From NCBI RefSeq assembly GCF_963378105.1, contig NZ_OY726398.1:682001-746000 (forward strand): 64,000 bases of DNA, read 5' to 3'. The translations under genes were made by a program, and so were the position numbers. This DNA is from Mycolicibacter sp. MU0102 (GTDB taxonomy: Bacteria > Actinomycetota > Actinomycetes > Mycobacteriales > Mycobacteriaceae). The notes under the pieces are model-generated. The model did not search any database. It saw only the letters and a program-made list of their open reading frames with translations, and had not been told where the DNA came from. How positions within the stretch are numbered: the stretch's first letter is position 1; each line of letters starts with the position of its first letter. Shown one piece after another: positions 54,324 through 62,690 of this stretch.

Positions 54324-55237
54324 TGGCCGCGGTCCTCGCGCTGGATGTCGGTGGCACCAAAATCGCCGCCGGCCTGGTCGATCCCGACGGCTCACTGACC
54401 TACTCCGTCACCTTGCCCACCCAGGCTGATCAGGGCACCGAGGTGGTGTGGGCGGTGGCCGCCGAGCTGATTGAGAACGCCCTGGAACGAGCCGGTGGGC
54501 GGGTGGATGCCGTGGGTATCGGCTCGGCCGGACCCATCGATGTCGACGCCGGAACGGTCAGCCCGGTCAACATCGCGGGTTGGCGCGGGTTCGCACTGCG
54601 TGACCGGGTGGCCGCCGCGGTGCCCGGTGTTCCGGTCCGACTGGGCGGCGACGGCGTCTGCATGGCGCTCGGCGAATACCGGCACGGCGCCGGGCGCGGC
54701 ACCCGATCCATGCTGGGCATGGTGGTCTCCACCGGCGTGGGCGGTGGTCTGGTGGTCGACGGCGCGCCGTTGCACGGCCGTACCGGCAACGCGGGCCACG
54801 TCGGGCACGTCATCGTCGATCCCGACGGTGAGCGGTGCCGCTGCGGTGGCCGCGGCTGCGTGGAGACCATCGCCTCCGGCCCGGCGATGGTGCGCTGGGC
54901 GCTGGCCAACGGTTGGACGCCGGAAGCTTCCGCAGCAGACGCCAAGGCCCTCGCCGCGGCCGCCGACTCCGGGGACCCCGTGGCGCTGCGGGCATTTCGG
55001 CGTGGCACCGATGCGCTGGCGGTGATGATCACCTCGGTGGCGGCGGTGTGCGACCTGGATCTGGTGGTGATCGGTGGGGGAGTCGCCCGCTCCGGTGCCT
55101 TGTTGTTCGGCCCGTTGCGGGCGGCGCTGGCCGAGCGTGCCGGGTTGGACTTCCTGGTCGGCCTGCAGGCGGTGCCCGCCGAACTCGGCGGCGACGCCGG
55201 GTTGGTGGGGGCGGCCGTGCTGGCCACCCTGGTCTGA
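54323..55237 (+). CDS. ROK family sugar kinase
   Basis: 304 residues from ATG 54323. ROK motifs: phosphate-1 loop LALDVGGTKIAAGLVD at 5-20, STGVGGGLVVDG, GHVGHVIVDPDGERCRCGGRGCVE with the CxCGxxGCxE zinc site near 171, and VIGGGVARSG. It phosphorylates a hexose, such as glucose or mannose; coupling to the mannosidase makes mannose plausible. Corresponds to Rv0650. Confidence 0.9.
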   Translation: MAAVLALDVGGTKIAAGLVDPDGSLTYSVTLPTQADQGTEVVWAVAAELIENALERAGGRVDAVGIGSAGPIDVDAGTVSPVNIAGWRGFALRDRVAAAVPGVPVRLGGDGVCMALGEYRHGAGRGTRSMLGMVVSTGVGGGLVVDGAPLHGRTGNAGHVGHVIVDPDGERCRCGGRGCVETIASGPAMVRWALANGWTPEASAADAKALAAAADSGDPVALRAFRRGTDALAVMITSVAAVCDLDLVVIGGGVARSGALLFGPLRAALAERAGLDFLVGLQAVPAELGGDAGLVGAAVLATLV

Positions 55238-55243
55238 CTCGGC

Positions 55244-55741
55244 TTAGGGGGTTTGCGTCGTCGCGTGGCTCGGGAGGGCGCAGATCGCGTCCAGGCCGAA
55301 GACCCTGTTCAAGCGGCCGAAAGCCAGCCAGGCACCCAGGGACATCGTCAGTTCCACGGCCTCACGCTGGTCGTAGTGGGCCTGGAAGCGGGTCCAGAAC
55401 TCGTCGTCCAAGCCGTGATGGTCCAGGACGTAGCGTTCCGCGTACTCCGCGGCCAAGCGTGCCCTGTCGTCCAGGAGGTCTGTGGTGCGCCAGTGCTCGA
55501 CTGCCTCGGCGAACTCTTCTTCCACCTTGAGGCCGTCGCGTTCCGTTCTCCAGTCCTGGCAGAACAGGCAGCCGTTCAACTGGGCTATGCGCAGTCGCGC
55601 GGCCTCGAATTCGCGCAGGCCCAGCGTCGAGTGGGCGTAAACAGCCAGGGAGAAGTTCGCCGCCGCCGGGCCGATTCCGGGGACCAAGGAGCCCCAGACG
55701 TACTCGATGGCGTCCTGGCCCTCGGGGATGTCGATGTTCAC
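55244..55741 (-). CDS. Carboxymuconolactone decarboxylase (AhpD-like) family protein
   Basis: 165 residues, GTG start at 55741. The AhpD-type active site is NGCLFCQDW (C58, C61), preceded by LREFEAARLRIAQ. CxxC plus nearby Glu/His suggests peroxidase- or thiol-linked activity rather than true decarboxylation. Its start overlaps the stop of the upstream DapB-like gene (GTGA), so they are co-translated. Confidence 0.85.
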   Translation of the reverse strand: MNIDIPEGQDAIEYVWGSLVPGIGPAAANFSLAVYAHSTLGLREFEAARLRIAQLNGCLFCQDWRTERDGLKVEEEFAEAVEHWRTTDLLDDRARLAAEYAERYVLDHHGLDDEFWTRFQAHYDQREAVELTMSLGAWLAFGRLNRVFGLDAICALPSHATTQTP

Positions 55742-56829
55742 TTCGTGCCTCCGAAGGTTCGGCCGGGGATCCAGCGCAGCGGGACGTCGAGGGCGTCGTA
55801 CAGGCCGGGCTCGGCGGCGACCAGCCAGTCGATGGCGCCGACGATGCGGCCGACCGCGGTGGCGTTGCCGCCTTCGGAGCGGTTGCCGTTCTCGGTGGCC
55901 TCGACGGTCACCTCCACCCGGGGGCTGCCTTCGATGATGACGCGGTGCGCGCCGTCGTCGCCGTCCGGCGGCTGCGGCCAGTCGGGCGCGCAGGACGGGT
56001 GAATGCGGGTGACATGTTCGATGACGATGCGGGCCTCGCCGTCGACGATGCCCTGGACCTCGAACCGCACGGCGCCCTGGGTGCCCGCTTCGAAGTCGCC
56101 CATCGCGACGGTCGTGACGGTGGCGTCGAGGGCGCGGCGTTCGACGTGCTCGCGTACGTCGTCGAGTTCGATGCCCAGCGCGCGGGCGATCAGCCGGATC
56201 TGCCCACCCCACACCATGGACGGGACGGTCGCCATCAGCATCGGCGGCTGGTAGTCGAGCGGGTGCCCCATGCCGACGAGGTGGCGGACGGAGTCCGGCT
56301 GGTCGTAGGTCGTGTAGTCGAAGATCTCCTGGCAGCGGATCCCGTCGACACGGGCGGCGAGCCCGCTGACGAGCAGCGGCAGGATGTCGTTGCCCCAGCC
56401 GGGGTCGATGCCGGACACGAACAGCGAGCCGCCACCGTCGGCGATGGCCTTCTCGACGGGTTCGCGCACTTCGGGCGGGGCGCTTCGGTGGTCGTACAGG
56501 GCATAGAGGGATGGTGTGACGACCACAGCGCCGGCGCGGATCGCGCGGCAGATGTCGGCGAGGGCGTCGTCGGGGCGGATGTCGCCGGAGGCGGCGTAGA
56601 CGACGGCGCGGGGGCCCGCGGCGAGCGCGGCTTCGACGTCGTCGGTGGCGGCGACGCCGAGCGTGCGGTCGAGTCCACCGAGATCGCCCGCGTCGCGGCC
56701 CACCTTGGCCGGGTCGTGAACGATGACGTGGGCGAGTTGGAGTTCGGGGTGGGCGTCGACGGCGCGGATGGCCAGTCGTCCGACGTTCCCGGTGCCCCAG
56801 ACGAGGGTGGGGATAGTGTCGCTCATCAC
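55738..56829 (-). CDS. Dihydrodipicolinate reductase-like NAD(P)-binding protein
   Basis: 363 residues. Rossmann motif VWGTGNVGRLAIRAV near 10-24 and the DapB-like domain with FVSGIDPGWGNDILPLL. It is longer than true DapB and lacks its lysine-pathway neighbours, so it belongs to the broader DapB-like group common in mycobacteria, substrate unknown. ATG 56826 is an equally possible start one codon later. 42 bases after the HxlR gene on the same strand. Confidence 0.85.
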   Translation of the reverse strand: MMSDTIPTLVWGTGNVGRLAIRAVDAHPELQLAHVIVHDPAKVGRDAGDLGGLDRTLGVAATDDVEAALAAGPRAVVYAASGDIRPDDALADICRAIRAGAVVVTPSLYALYDHRSAPPEVREPVEKAIADGGGSLFVSGIDPGWGNDILPLLVSGLAARVDGIRCQEIFDYTTYDQPDSVRHLVGMGHPLDYQPPMLMATVPSMVWGGQIRLIARALGIELDDVREHVERRALDATVTTVAMGDFEAGTQGAVRFEVQGIVDGEARIVIEHVTRIHPSCAPDWPQPPDGDDGAHRVIIEGSPRVEVTVEATENGNRSEGGNATAVGRIVGAIDWLVAAEPGLYDALDVPLRWIPGRTFGGTK

Positions 56830-56871
56830 AGGAGCCTAGCAAGCGATTGGTTGGTCACCTCGAGCCCTGAG

Positions 56872-57195
56872 TTAACGCGAAAGGTGGATGCGGCCCCAGT
56901 CGCACAGCTGGCCCAGCACCGGGGCCAACGTCTTGCCGTATTCGGAGATCGAATAGTGCACACAGGGCGGCACGGTGCCGGCGTCGTGACGTTCGATGAT
57001 CCCGTCGGCGACGAGCTCGTGCAGATGGCGGATGAGCATTCGTTCGGTGATGCCCGGGATGCTGCGACGGAGCTCCGCGGTGCGCAGGGGCCCGTCGGCC
57101 AGCCGCCAGAGGATGGTGCCCTTCCAGCGGCCGTTGATGACCGACAGTGCGGCGTCGATCGGGCAGTCACTGACGATTGTCTTCGATGCCGCCAC
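56872..57195 (-). CDS. HxlR family transcriptional regulator
   Basis: 107 residues. Winged-helix HxlR pattern: CPIDAALSVINGRWKGTILW then LADGPLRTAELRRSIPGITERML and LVADGIIERHDAGTVPPCVHY. Conserved Cys11 at the usual redox-sensing position suggests control by thiol or quinone stress. It is divergent from a DUF1772 gene and upstream of the DapB-like/AhpD-like pair; the shared gap holds inverted repeats that are probable operators. Confidence 0.88.
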   Translation of the reverse strand: MAASKTIVSDCPIDAALSVINGRWKGTILWRLADGPLRTAELRRSIPGITERMLIRHLHELVADGIIERHDAGTVPPCVHYSISEYGKTLAPVLGQLCDWGRIHLSR

Positions 57196-57207
57196 CAGCG
57201 CTCCTTA

Positions 57208-57245
57208 TGCTGACTAATTTGTCAGTACCTTGTTTTTTGTCAGCA
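57208..57245. promoter_or_regulatory. HxlR operator candidates
   Basis: CTGAC-TAATTT-GTCAG (57210-57225) is a palindrome. TGCTGAC at 57208 and GTCAGCA at 57239-57245 form a wider inverted repeat enclosing it. They sit between the divergent HxlR and DUF1772 genes, so one regulator could control both. Confidence 0.55.
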
Positions 57246-57266
57246 TAGCCATCACAGTCGATTGTC

Positions 57267-57707
57267 GTGAAGCAGATTCTGGAGACACTTGCGCTGCTGG
57301 TGGTCGGGACCCTGGTCGGTTCGGAGTTCGCGGTGGCGGCGTTCGTTCGCCCCATCCTCGGGCGCCTGCCCGACGACGCCTTCTGGGCCGCCCGCGGTGA
57401 CGGCGCCGGGCTGCTGGGGAAGGTGATGCCGTTCTGGTACCTGGCCTCATTCGCGCTGTTGGTGGGGGTCGCCGCCGTCGCGGGCTCGCAGCGCTGGCTC
57501 ATCGGTGCCGGCGCAGGCTTGATGGTGGCGGTCGTCCTGCTTTCCGTGCTGGTGCTGGTGCCGATCAACAACAAGATCGCGGCGTGGCGCACCGCCGACG
57601 ACGTGTCCCGGGGGCTGACCGCGCGTTGGGATCGGCTGCACTGGTTGCGCGTGGCGCTGCTGGCGGTGATCTTCGTGTTGCTCGCGATCGGCGTCGTGAA
57701 TGCCTAG
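57267..57707 (+). CDS. DUF1772 family membrane protein
   Basis: 146 residues, GTG start. Four hydrophobic segments (LETLALLVVGTLVGSEFAVA; FWYLASFALLVGVAAVAG; IGAGAGLMVAVVLLSVLVLV; LRVALLAVIFVLLAIGVV) and the conserved PINNKIAAWR and RWDRLHWLR motifs define the DUF1772/anthrone-oxygenase-like family. Enzyme activity is not established. Divergent from and probably controlled by the HxlR regulator. Confidence 0.85.
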   Translation: MKQILETLALLVVGTLVGSEFAVAAFVRPILGRLPDDAFWAARGDGAGLLGKVMPFWYLASFALLVGVAAVAGSQRWLIGAGAGLMVAVVLLSVLVLVPINNKIAAWRTADDVSRGLTARWDRLHWLRVALLAVIFVLLAIGVVNA

Positions 57708-57759
57708 CTGCCGCCGGGCCGGTGGACGCCGTTTTGGCTGATCGGCCCTCGTCACGCTA

Positions 57760-57966
57760 TGGTGTGTGGCGATCCACCACAGACCGTCGGTCACCGAGCA
57801 ATCGGTTGAAGGTCCGGGAACATCCCGGCGGCCCACGCAGGAGGACGAGGCACCGGCACCGCCGGCACACATTGTGACGCCCCGACCGCATCCTGCGTCG
57901 GGGCGTTCGTTATTTCCCGGGTGGAACAAAACTTGAGACAACAACAGCGACACCGAGGAGGTATGC
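57760..57966 (+). ncRNA. L10 (rplJ) leader RNA
   Basis: The 259-base gap before rplJ has folded, GC-rich elements (for example ACGCCCCGAC paired with GTCGGGGCGT at 57877-57906) and a CCGGCACCGCCGGC segment just before it. The position and structure match the L10 leader, where the L10-L12 complex binds and controls its own operon. Ends of the RNA are estimated. Confidence 0.6.
57877..57915 (+). terminator. Attenuator hairpin in the rplJ leader
   Basis: A perfect 10-bp stem with a 10-base loop is followed by TCGTTATTT, about 50 bases before the rplJ start. It fits an intrinsic terminator inside the leader and so probable attenuation of rplJ-rplL. Confidence 0.7.
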
Positions 57967-58593
57967 ATGGCGCGGGCTGACAAGACCGCCGCCGTCGCGG
58001 AGATCGTCGAGCAGTTCAACGGCTCGACTGCCACCGTGATCACCGAGTACCGCGGTCTGACGGTTGCGAACCTGGCGGAGCTGCGGCGCTCGCTCAGCGG
58101 TGCGGCAACCTACGCGGTGGCGAAGAACACCCTGGTCAAATTGGCCGCGGCCGAGGCCGGAGTCGAAGGACTCGACGAACTGTTCGCCGGCCCGACGGCC
58201 ATCGCGTTCGTTCAGGGCGAGCCGGTCGACGCCGCCAAGGCGATCAAGAAGTTCGCCAAGGACCACAAGGCGCTGGTCATCAAGGGCGGCTACATGGACG
58301 GTCGCGCGCTGACCGTCGCCGAGGTGGAGCGCATCGCCGACCTGGAGTCGCGCGAGGTGCTGCTGGCCAAGATGGCTGGTGCCATGAAGGCCAACCTGTC
58401 CAAGGCCGCCGGCCTGTTCGCCGCACCGGCGTCGCAGATGGCTCGCCTGGCAGCCGCACTGCAGGAGAAGAAGCCCGCGGAGGCAGCACCTGCTGCCGAG
58501 GCTCCGGCAGAGGCTCCCGCGGAGGCCGAGGCCCCGGCCGAGACCGAAGCTCCGGCGGAGACCGCCGAGGCTCCGGCCGAAGCCGCCGAGTAA
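57967..58593 (+). CDS. rplJ: 50S ribosomal protein L10
   Basis: 208 residues, longer than usual because of an Ala/Glu/Pro-rich C-terminal tail (about residues 175-208), as seen in mycobacterial L10. N-terminal RADKTAAVAEIVEQFNGSTA and AVAKNTLVKLA are the rRNA-binding part. L10 anchors L7/L12 dimers on the ribosome stalk. GAGG upstream of the ATG. Confidence 0.96.
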   Translation: MARADKTAAVAEIVEQFNGSTATVITEYRGLTVANLAELRRSLSGAATYAVAKNTLVKLAAAEAGVEGLDELFAGPTAIAFVQGEPVDAAKAIKKFAKDHKALVIKGGYMDGRALTVAEVERIADLESREVLLAKMAGAMKANLSKAAGLFAAPASQMARLAAALQEKKPAEAAPAAEAPAEAPAEAEAPAETEAPAETAEAPAEAAE

Positions 58594-58647
58594 CTAGGCA
58601 CAACCCCAACCCAACTTCCCTAACCGGAATCAGAAAGGACCGAAATC

Positions 58648-59034
58648 ATGGCCAAAATTTCCACCGAAGAGCTGCTCGACGTCTTCAAAGAGATGACCCT
58701 GCTGGAGCTGTCGGAGTTCGTGAAGCAGTTCGAGGAGACCTTCGACGTCACCGCTGCGGCTCCGGTCGCCGTGGCCGCCGTCGCGGGCGCTGCCCCCGCC
58801 GCTGAGGCTGGCGAGGAGCAGAGCGAGTTCGACGTCATCCTGGAGTCGGCTGGCGAGAAGAAGATCGGCGTCATCAAGGTCGTCCGCGAGGTCGTGTCCG
58901 GCCTGGGTCTGAAGGAAGCCAAGGACCTGGTCGACAGCGCTCCCAAGCCGCTGCTGGAGAAGGTCGCCAAGGAGGCTGCCGAGGACGCCAAGGCCAAGCT
59001 CGAGGCGGCTGGCGCCACCGTCACCGTCAAGTAG
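58648..59034 (+). CDS. rplL: 50S ribosomal protein L7/L12
   Basis: 128 residues. N-terminal dimerisation ISTEELLDVFKEMTLLELSE, Ala/Glu hinge, and the C-terminal EKKIGVIKVVREVVSGLGLK factor-binding domain. Stalk protein recruiting translation GTPases. 54 bases after rplJ with AGAAAGGA as ribosome site; a strong terminator follows. Confidence 0.97.
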   Translation: MAKISTEELLDVFKEMTLLELSEFVKQFEETFDVTAAAPVAVAAVAGAAPAAEAGEEQSEFDVILESAGEKKIGVIKVVREVVSGLGLKEAKDLVDSAPKPLLEKVAKEAAEDAKAKLEAAGATVTVK

Positions 59035-59058
59035 CTTCGACTACAGCACTGAACAGGG

Positions 59059-59097
59059 GAAGCCCCCGGGACCCGCGAGGTCCCGGGGGCTTCTGCT
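59059..59097. terminator. Terminator after rplL
   Basis: A 15-bp perfect stem GAAGCCCCCGGGACC/GGTCCCGGGGGCTTC with a 5-base loop ends the rplJL transcript and can also serve the convergent tetR gene. Confidence 0.92.
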
Positions 59098-59105
59098 ATT
59101 TCCGG

Positions 59106-59813
59106 CTATTGCGGGCTGTTCAGCTCGGCCTGTGCGGCCGCCGCGGCCAGCGACTGTGCCGCCCGCTCCGGGGTGTCGCCCAGGGCAACCAGCAGACTGA
59201 GCGTCATCGGGCTCAACACCTGGATTGCCGCCGCTAGCCCGTCGTTCACGTCGCCGAAGAAGCCGGCCAATTCCAACATCATGAAGCCGTGCATCACCGT
59301 CCAGAACTGCGCAGCGGCCGCCACCACGGCGGTATCGCCGTGATCCACTGTGAGCCGGCCGGCCGTTATCGATCGGTGTACGCCCCGAACCAGGTGCGCG
59401 AAGCTGGGCACCTCGACGTCGATCTGGGCGGTGTCGAGCGTGAGCATGTTGTGAGCCGGCGCGTTGATGCCGTGCGCGCTGGTGCTGCCGAACATCAGCC
59501 GGTAGAGGTGCGGCCGTTCGATCGCGAAATTGCGGTAGGCGATCCCGGTGGCCAGTAGGTCGGCGACCGGATCATCGGTGGCGGGGATCGTCAACGCCAC
59601 ATCGAACTGGCGCAGGCCCTCCTCGGCGATCGCGGCGATCAGCTGCGGCATTCCGCCGAAGTGGGTGTAGACCGCCATCGTCGAAGTCCTAGCGGTGCTG
59701 GCTACTCTGCGGGTCTGCAACGCGTCGGGTCCATGCTCGTCGAGCAGCCCGAGGGCCGCGGCAAGCAGGTCCTCGCGTACGGTCCGCTCGGGCTGCGAAG
59801 TCACGGTTGCCAT
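59106..59813 (-). CDS. TetR family transcriptional regulator (Rv0653c type)
   Basis: 235 residues. HTH segment LLAAALGLLDEHGPDALQTRRVASTARTS and STMAVYTHFGG is TetR-like; the C-terminal domain has the WHG-like mixed helices. Divergent from the carotenoid oxygenase gene, with an inverted repeat in the 60-base gap. Probable local repressor; ligand unknown, possibly a carotenoid-derived product. Confidence 0.88.
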   Translation of the reverse strand: MATVTSQPERTVREDLLAAALGLLDEHGPDALQTRRVASTARTSTMAVYTHFGGMPQLIAAIAEEGLRQFDVALTIPATDDPVADLLATGIAYRNFAIERPHLYRLMFGSTSAHGINAPAHNMLTLDTAQIDVEVPSFAHLVRGVHRSITAGRLTVDHGDTAVVAAAAQFWTVMHGFMMLELAGFFGDVNDGLAAAIQVLSPMTLSLLVALGDTPERAAQSLAAAAAQAELNSPQ

Positions 59814-59836
59814 CGTTTCACAGCCAGCGTACGGTA

Positions 59837-59866
59837 CCTATAACGTTGAAATAACAGTGTTATAGG
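59837..59866. promoter_or_regulatory. Inverted repeat between tetR and carotenoid oxygenase
   Basis: CCTATAAC (59837-59844) and GTTATAGG (59859-59866) are perfect arms 14 bases apart. The right arm overlaps the AGGAG ribosome site of the oxygenase gene. This is a good TetR operator candidate controlling both genes. Confidence 0.6.
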
Positions 59867-59873
59867 AGCGGGT

Positions 59874-61376
59874 ATGACCACCAGTGAGGCAGCCCCCGTC
59901 GCCAACCCTTATTTGGAGGGCGTCATGGGGCCGGTGCAGACCGAGCTGACCGTCACCGACCTCCGCGTCACGGGCCAGATCCCGGACTATCTCGACGGCC
60001 GCTACCTTCGCAACGGTCCGAACCCGGTGGCCGAGGTCGATCCGGCCACCTACCACTGGTTCACCGGCGACCCCATGGTGCACGGCGTGGCGCTGGGCGA
60101 CGGCCAGGCCCGCTGGTACCGCAACCGCTGGGTGCGCACGCCGGCGGTCTGTGCCGCGCTGGGCGAACCGCGACCGGCCCGGCTGAACGTGCGGGCCGGG
60201 ATGCAGTCCGTCGGGCCCAACACCAACGTGCTCGGCCATGCCGGCAAGACGCTGGCGCTGGTAGAAGGTGGCGTCGCCAACTATGAGCTCACCGAGGACC
60301 TCGACACGGTGGGCACCTGCGACTTCGACGGCACCCTGGCCGGGGGCTACGCGGCGCACCCGCACCGCGACCCGCTCACCGGTGAGTTGCACGCCGTGTC
60401 CTATTCGTTTGCGCGGGGCAAGACCGTGCAGTACTCGGTGATCGACTCCGCCGGGCGGGCGCGGCGCACCGTCGACATCGAGGTGACCGGGTCGCCGATG
60501 ATGCACGACTTCTCCCTGACCGAGAAGTACGTCGTGGTCTACGACCTGCCGGTCACCTTCGACTCGGCGCAGGTGCTGCCGGTGAGCATGCCGCGCTGGC
60601 TCAAGGCGCCCGCGCGGATGGTGCTGAGCAGCCTTGTCGGCAGGGTTCGGATGCCCAGTCCGATCACTGCGATGGTCAACCGCGACAGCCGGCCGCCGGG
60701 CGGGCTGCCGTACTCCTGGAATGCGGACTATCCGGCGCGCATCGGAGTCATGCCGCGCGAAGGTGAGCCGACAGTGCGGTGGTTCGACGTCGAACCCTGC
60801 TATGTCTTCCACCCGCTCAACGCCTACACCGAGGTCTCGCCGACCGGGCAGGAACTGCTGGTGCTTGACGTGGTGCGCTACGCGAAGGTCTTCGACGTCG
60901 ACCGGCGCGGCCCCGGTGACGCCCCGCCGACCCTGGACCGCTGGACCATCAACCTCGACACCGGCGCGGTGCGCGCGGAGTCTCGTGACGACCGGCCGCA
61001 GGAATTCCCCCGGATCAACGACTGTCTGCTGGGGTCCAAGCACCGCTTCGGTTACACGGTCGGGATCGACGGCGGCTTCATCGGAGACGTCCAGGCGGAG
61101 ATGTCGACAGCGCTGTACAAACACGACTACCTGACCGGCTCGAGTATCACCGCGCCGATCGACCCGCAGCTGGTGCTCGGCGAGATGTCGTTCGTGCCAA
61201 GGCCTGGTGGGCGCGACGAGGACGACGGCATTCTGATCGGGATGGGCCACCACCGCGGCCAAAACGAGGGACAATTAGTGATACTCGACGCCGCGACCTG
61301 TGAGTCGGTCGCCACCGTGCACCTGCCGCAACGGGTTCCGATGGGCTTCCATGGCAATTGGACACCCACCGACTGA
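59874..61376 (+). CDS. Carotenoid oxygenase (Rv0654 type)
   Basis: 500 residues, ATG 59874. Seven-bladed propeller non-heme iron dioxygenase. Conserved His ligands can be matched to YAAHPHRDPLTGE, SPMMHDFSLTEKY, CYVFHPLNAY and the final GFHGNW. It cleaves C=C bonds of carotenoids/stilbene-like compounds using Fe2+ and O2. Corresponds to Rv0654 in the same position between tetR and mkl. Confidence 0.9.
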   Translation: MTTSEAAPVANPYLEGVMGPVQTELTVTDLRVTGQIPDYLDGRYLRNGPNPVAEVDPATYHWFTGDPMVHGVALGDGQARWYRNRWVRTPAVCAALGEPRPARLNVRAGMQSVGPNTNVLGHAGKTLALVEGGVANYELTEDLDTVGTCDFDGTLAGGYAAHPHRDPLTGELHAVSYSFARGKTVQYSVIDSAGRARRTVDIEVTGSPMMHDFSLTEKYVVVYDLPVTFDSAQVLPVSMPRWLKAPARMVLSSLVGRVRMPSPITAMVNRDSRPPGGLPYSWNADYPARIGVMPREGEPTVRWFDVEPCYVFHPLNAYTEVSPTGQELLVLDVVRYAKVFDVDRRGPGDAPPTLDRWTINLDTGAVRAESRDDRPQEFPRINDCLLGSKHRFGYTVGIDGGFIGDVQAEMSTALYKHDYLTGSSITAPIDPQLVLGEMSFVPRPGGRDEDDGILIGMGHHRGQNEGQLVILDAATCESVATVHLPQRVPMGFHGNWTPTD

Positions 61377-61470
61377 GGCGGACCGCCGATAAGGGTCGCA
61401 CCTGTGCGCTACAGTGGCCCAAGCCACAAGCCAGTCGTGGCACGAACGACGTTGCGGAAGGACCTCACTA

Positions 61471-62523
61471 ATGGGTGTCGCCATCGAGGTACAGGGGCTT
61501 ACCAAGTCCTTCGGATCGGCCCGGATCTGGGAAGACGTCTCCATGACGATTCCCGAGGGAGAGGTCAGCGTTCTGCTCGGGCCCTCCGGTACCGGCAAGT
61601 CCGTGTTCTTGAAGTCGCTGATCGGCCTCTTGCGCCCCGAGCGCGGTTCGATCGTCATCGACGGCACCGACATCCTGCAGTGTTCGGCCAAGGAGCTCTA
61701 CGAGATCCGCACGCTGTTCGGCGTGCTGTTCCAGGACGGCGCGCTGTTCGGCTCGATGAACATCTACGACAACACCGCCTTCCCGCTGCGTGAGCACACC
61801 AAGAAGTCCGAGAAGGAAATCCGTGACATCGTCATGGAGAAGCTCGAGATGGTCGGTATGCCCAACGACGGCTACAAGTTCCCGGGTGAGATCTCCGGCG
61901 GTATGCGCAAGCGTGCCGGCCTGGCCCGCGCCCTGGTTCTCGACCCGAAGATCATCCTCTGTGACGAGCCGGACTCCGGTCTGGACCCGGTCCGCACCGC
62001 GTACCTGAGCCAGCTGTTGATCGACATCAACGCCCAGATCGACGCCACCATCCTCATCGTCACGCACAACATCAACATTGCCCGCACCGTGCCGGACAAC
62101 ATCGGGATGCTGTTCCGCAAGGAGTTGGTGATGTTCGGGCCCCGCGAGGTGCTGCTGACGTCTGAGGAGCCGGTGGTCCGCCAGTTCCTCAACGGACGGC
62201 GTATCGGACCGATCGGTATGTCCGAGGAGAAGGACCAGGCGACCGCGGCGGCCGAGGAGGCCATGATCGCCGCCGGCCAGAGCGACGGCGGCGTCGAAGA
62301 GATCGAGGGCGTGCCGCCCCAGCTCAGCGCGACCCCCGGCCTGCCGGAGCGCATGGGCGTGGCACGCCGCAGGGCTCGGGTGCGCGAGATTCTGCACACC
62401 TTGCCGCCCAACGCTCAGGCGGCCATCCGGGACGATCTCGAGGGCACCCACAGGTACGCCGTGCACCAGTTCCCGGCCGACGAAGAGGCTCCCACTGCAT
62501 CGATCCCGACCCCGCCCGGCTAA
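61471..62523 (+). CDS. mkl: ABC transporter ATP-binding protein Mkl (MceG)
   Basis: 350 residues from ATG 61471, with GGAAGG about 9 bases upstream. Walker A GPSGTGKS at 37-44, signature ISGGMRKRAGLARAL near 143, Walker B LCDEPDSGLDPVRT, and a C-terminal extension (about 245-350) typical of Mkl. It powers the Mce lipid/sterol importers. Same position as Rv0655. In-frame upstream residues (from 61414) are possible but unlikely. Confidence 0.94.
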   Translation: MGVAIEVQGLTKSFGSARIWEDVSMTIPEGEVSVLLGPSGTGKSVFLKSLIGLLRPERGSIVIDGTDILQCSAKELYEIRTLFGVLFQDGALFGSMNIYDNTAFPLREHTKKSEKEIRDIVMEKLEMVGMPNDGYKFPGEISGGMRKRAGLARALVLDPKIILCDEPDSGLDPVRTAYLSQLLIDINAQIDATILIVTHNINIARTVPDNIGMLFRKELVMFGPREVLLTSEEPVVRQFLNGRRIGPIGMSEEKDQATAAAEEAMIAAGQSDGGVEEIEGVPPQLSATPGLPERMGVARRRARVREILHTLPPNAQAAIRDDLEGTHRYAVHQFPADEEAPTASIPTPPG

Positions 62524-62561
62524 GACTTTGCCGTCCCTGCCGGTCCTGCGCCGTGTCAGCT

Positions 62562-62690
62562 CTTGACGGACGGACCTAAACGGTCCAATCTGGTCACCAG
62601 TACACGTGCGGAGAGCCCGGCGGAGATCAGCCAGCGCCGATAGGGTCCCGGCACATCGCAGTTGAGGATTGCGCCAGCCTGCGCTATTGT
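62562..62690 (+). promoter_or_regulatory. rpoB: rpoB promoter region
   Basis: Best promoter: TTGAGG (62662-62667), 17-base spacer, TATTGT (62685-62690), giving a start near 62697 and a leader of about 220 bases. A second weaker candidate upstream is TTGACG at 62562 with CAATCT 17 bases later; its spacer holds the palindrome GGACC-TAAAC-GGTCC. The remaining part of 62524-62920 has no gene. Confidence 0.6.

Noticed and set aside
55244..56842. A 532-codon frame that would fuse an Arg/Pro-rich region to the AhpD-like protein
   Set aside because: The first part is an out-of-frame reading of the DapB-like gene. The real AhpD-like gene starts at GTG 55741.
59838..61274. A 478-codon minus-strand frame opposite the carotenoid oxygenase
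   Set aside because: Antisense shadow; the oxygenase frame has conserved His positions and a proper ribosome site.
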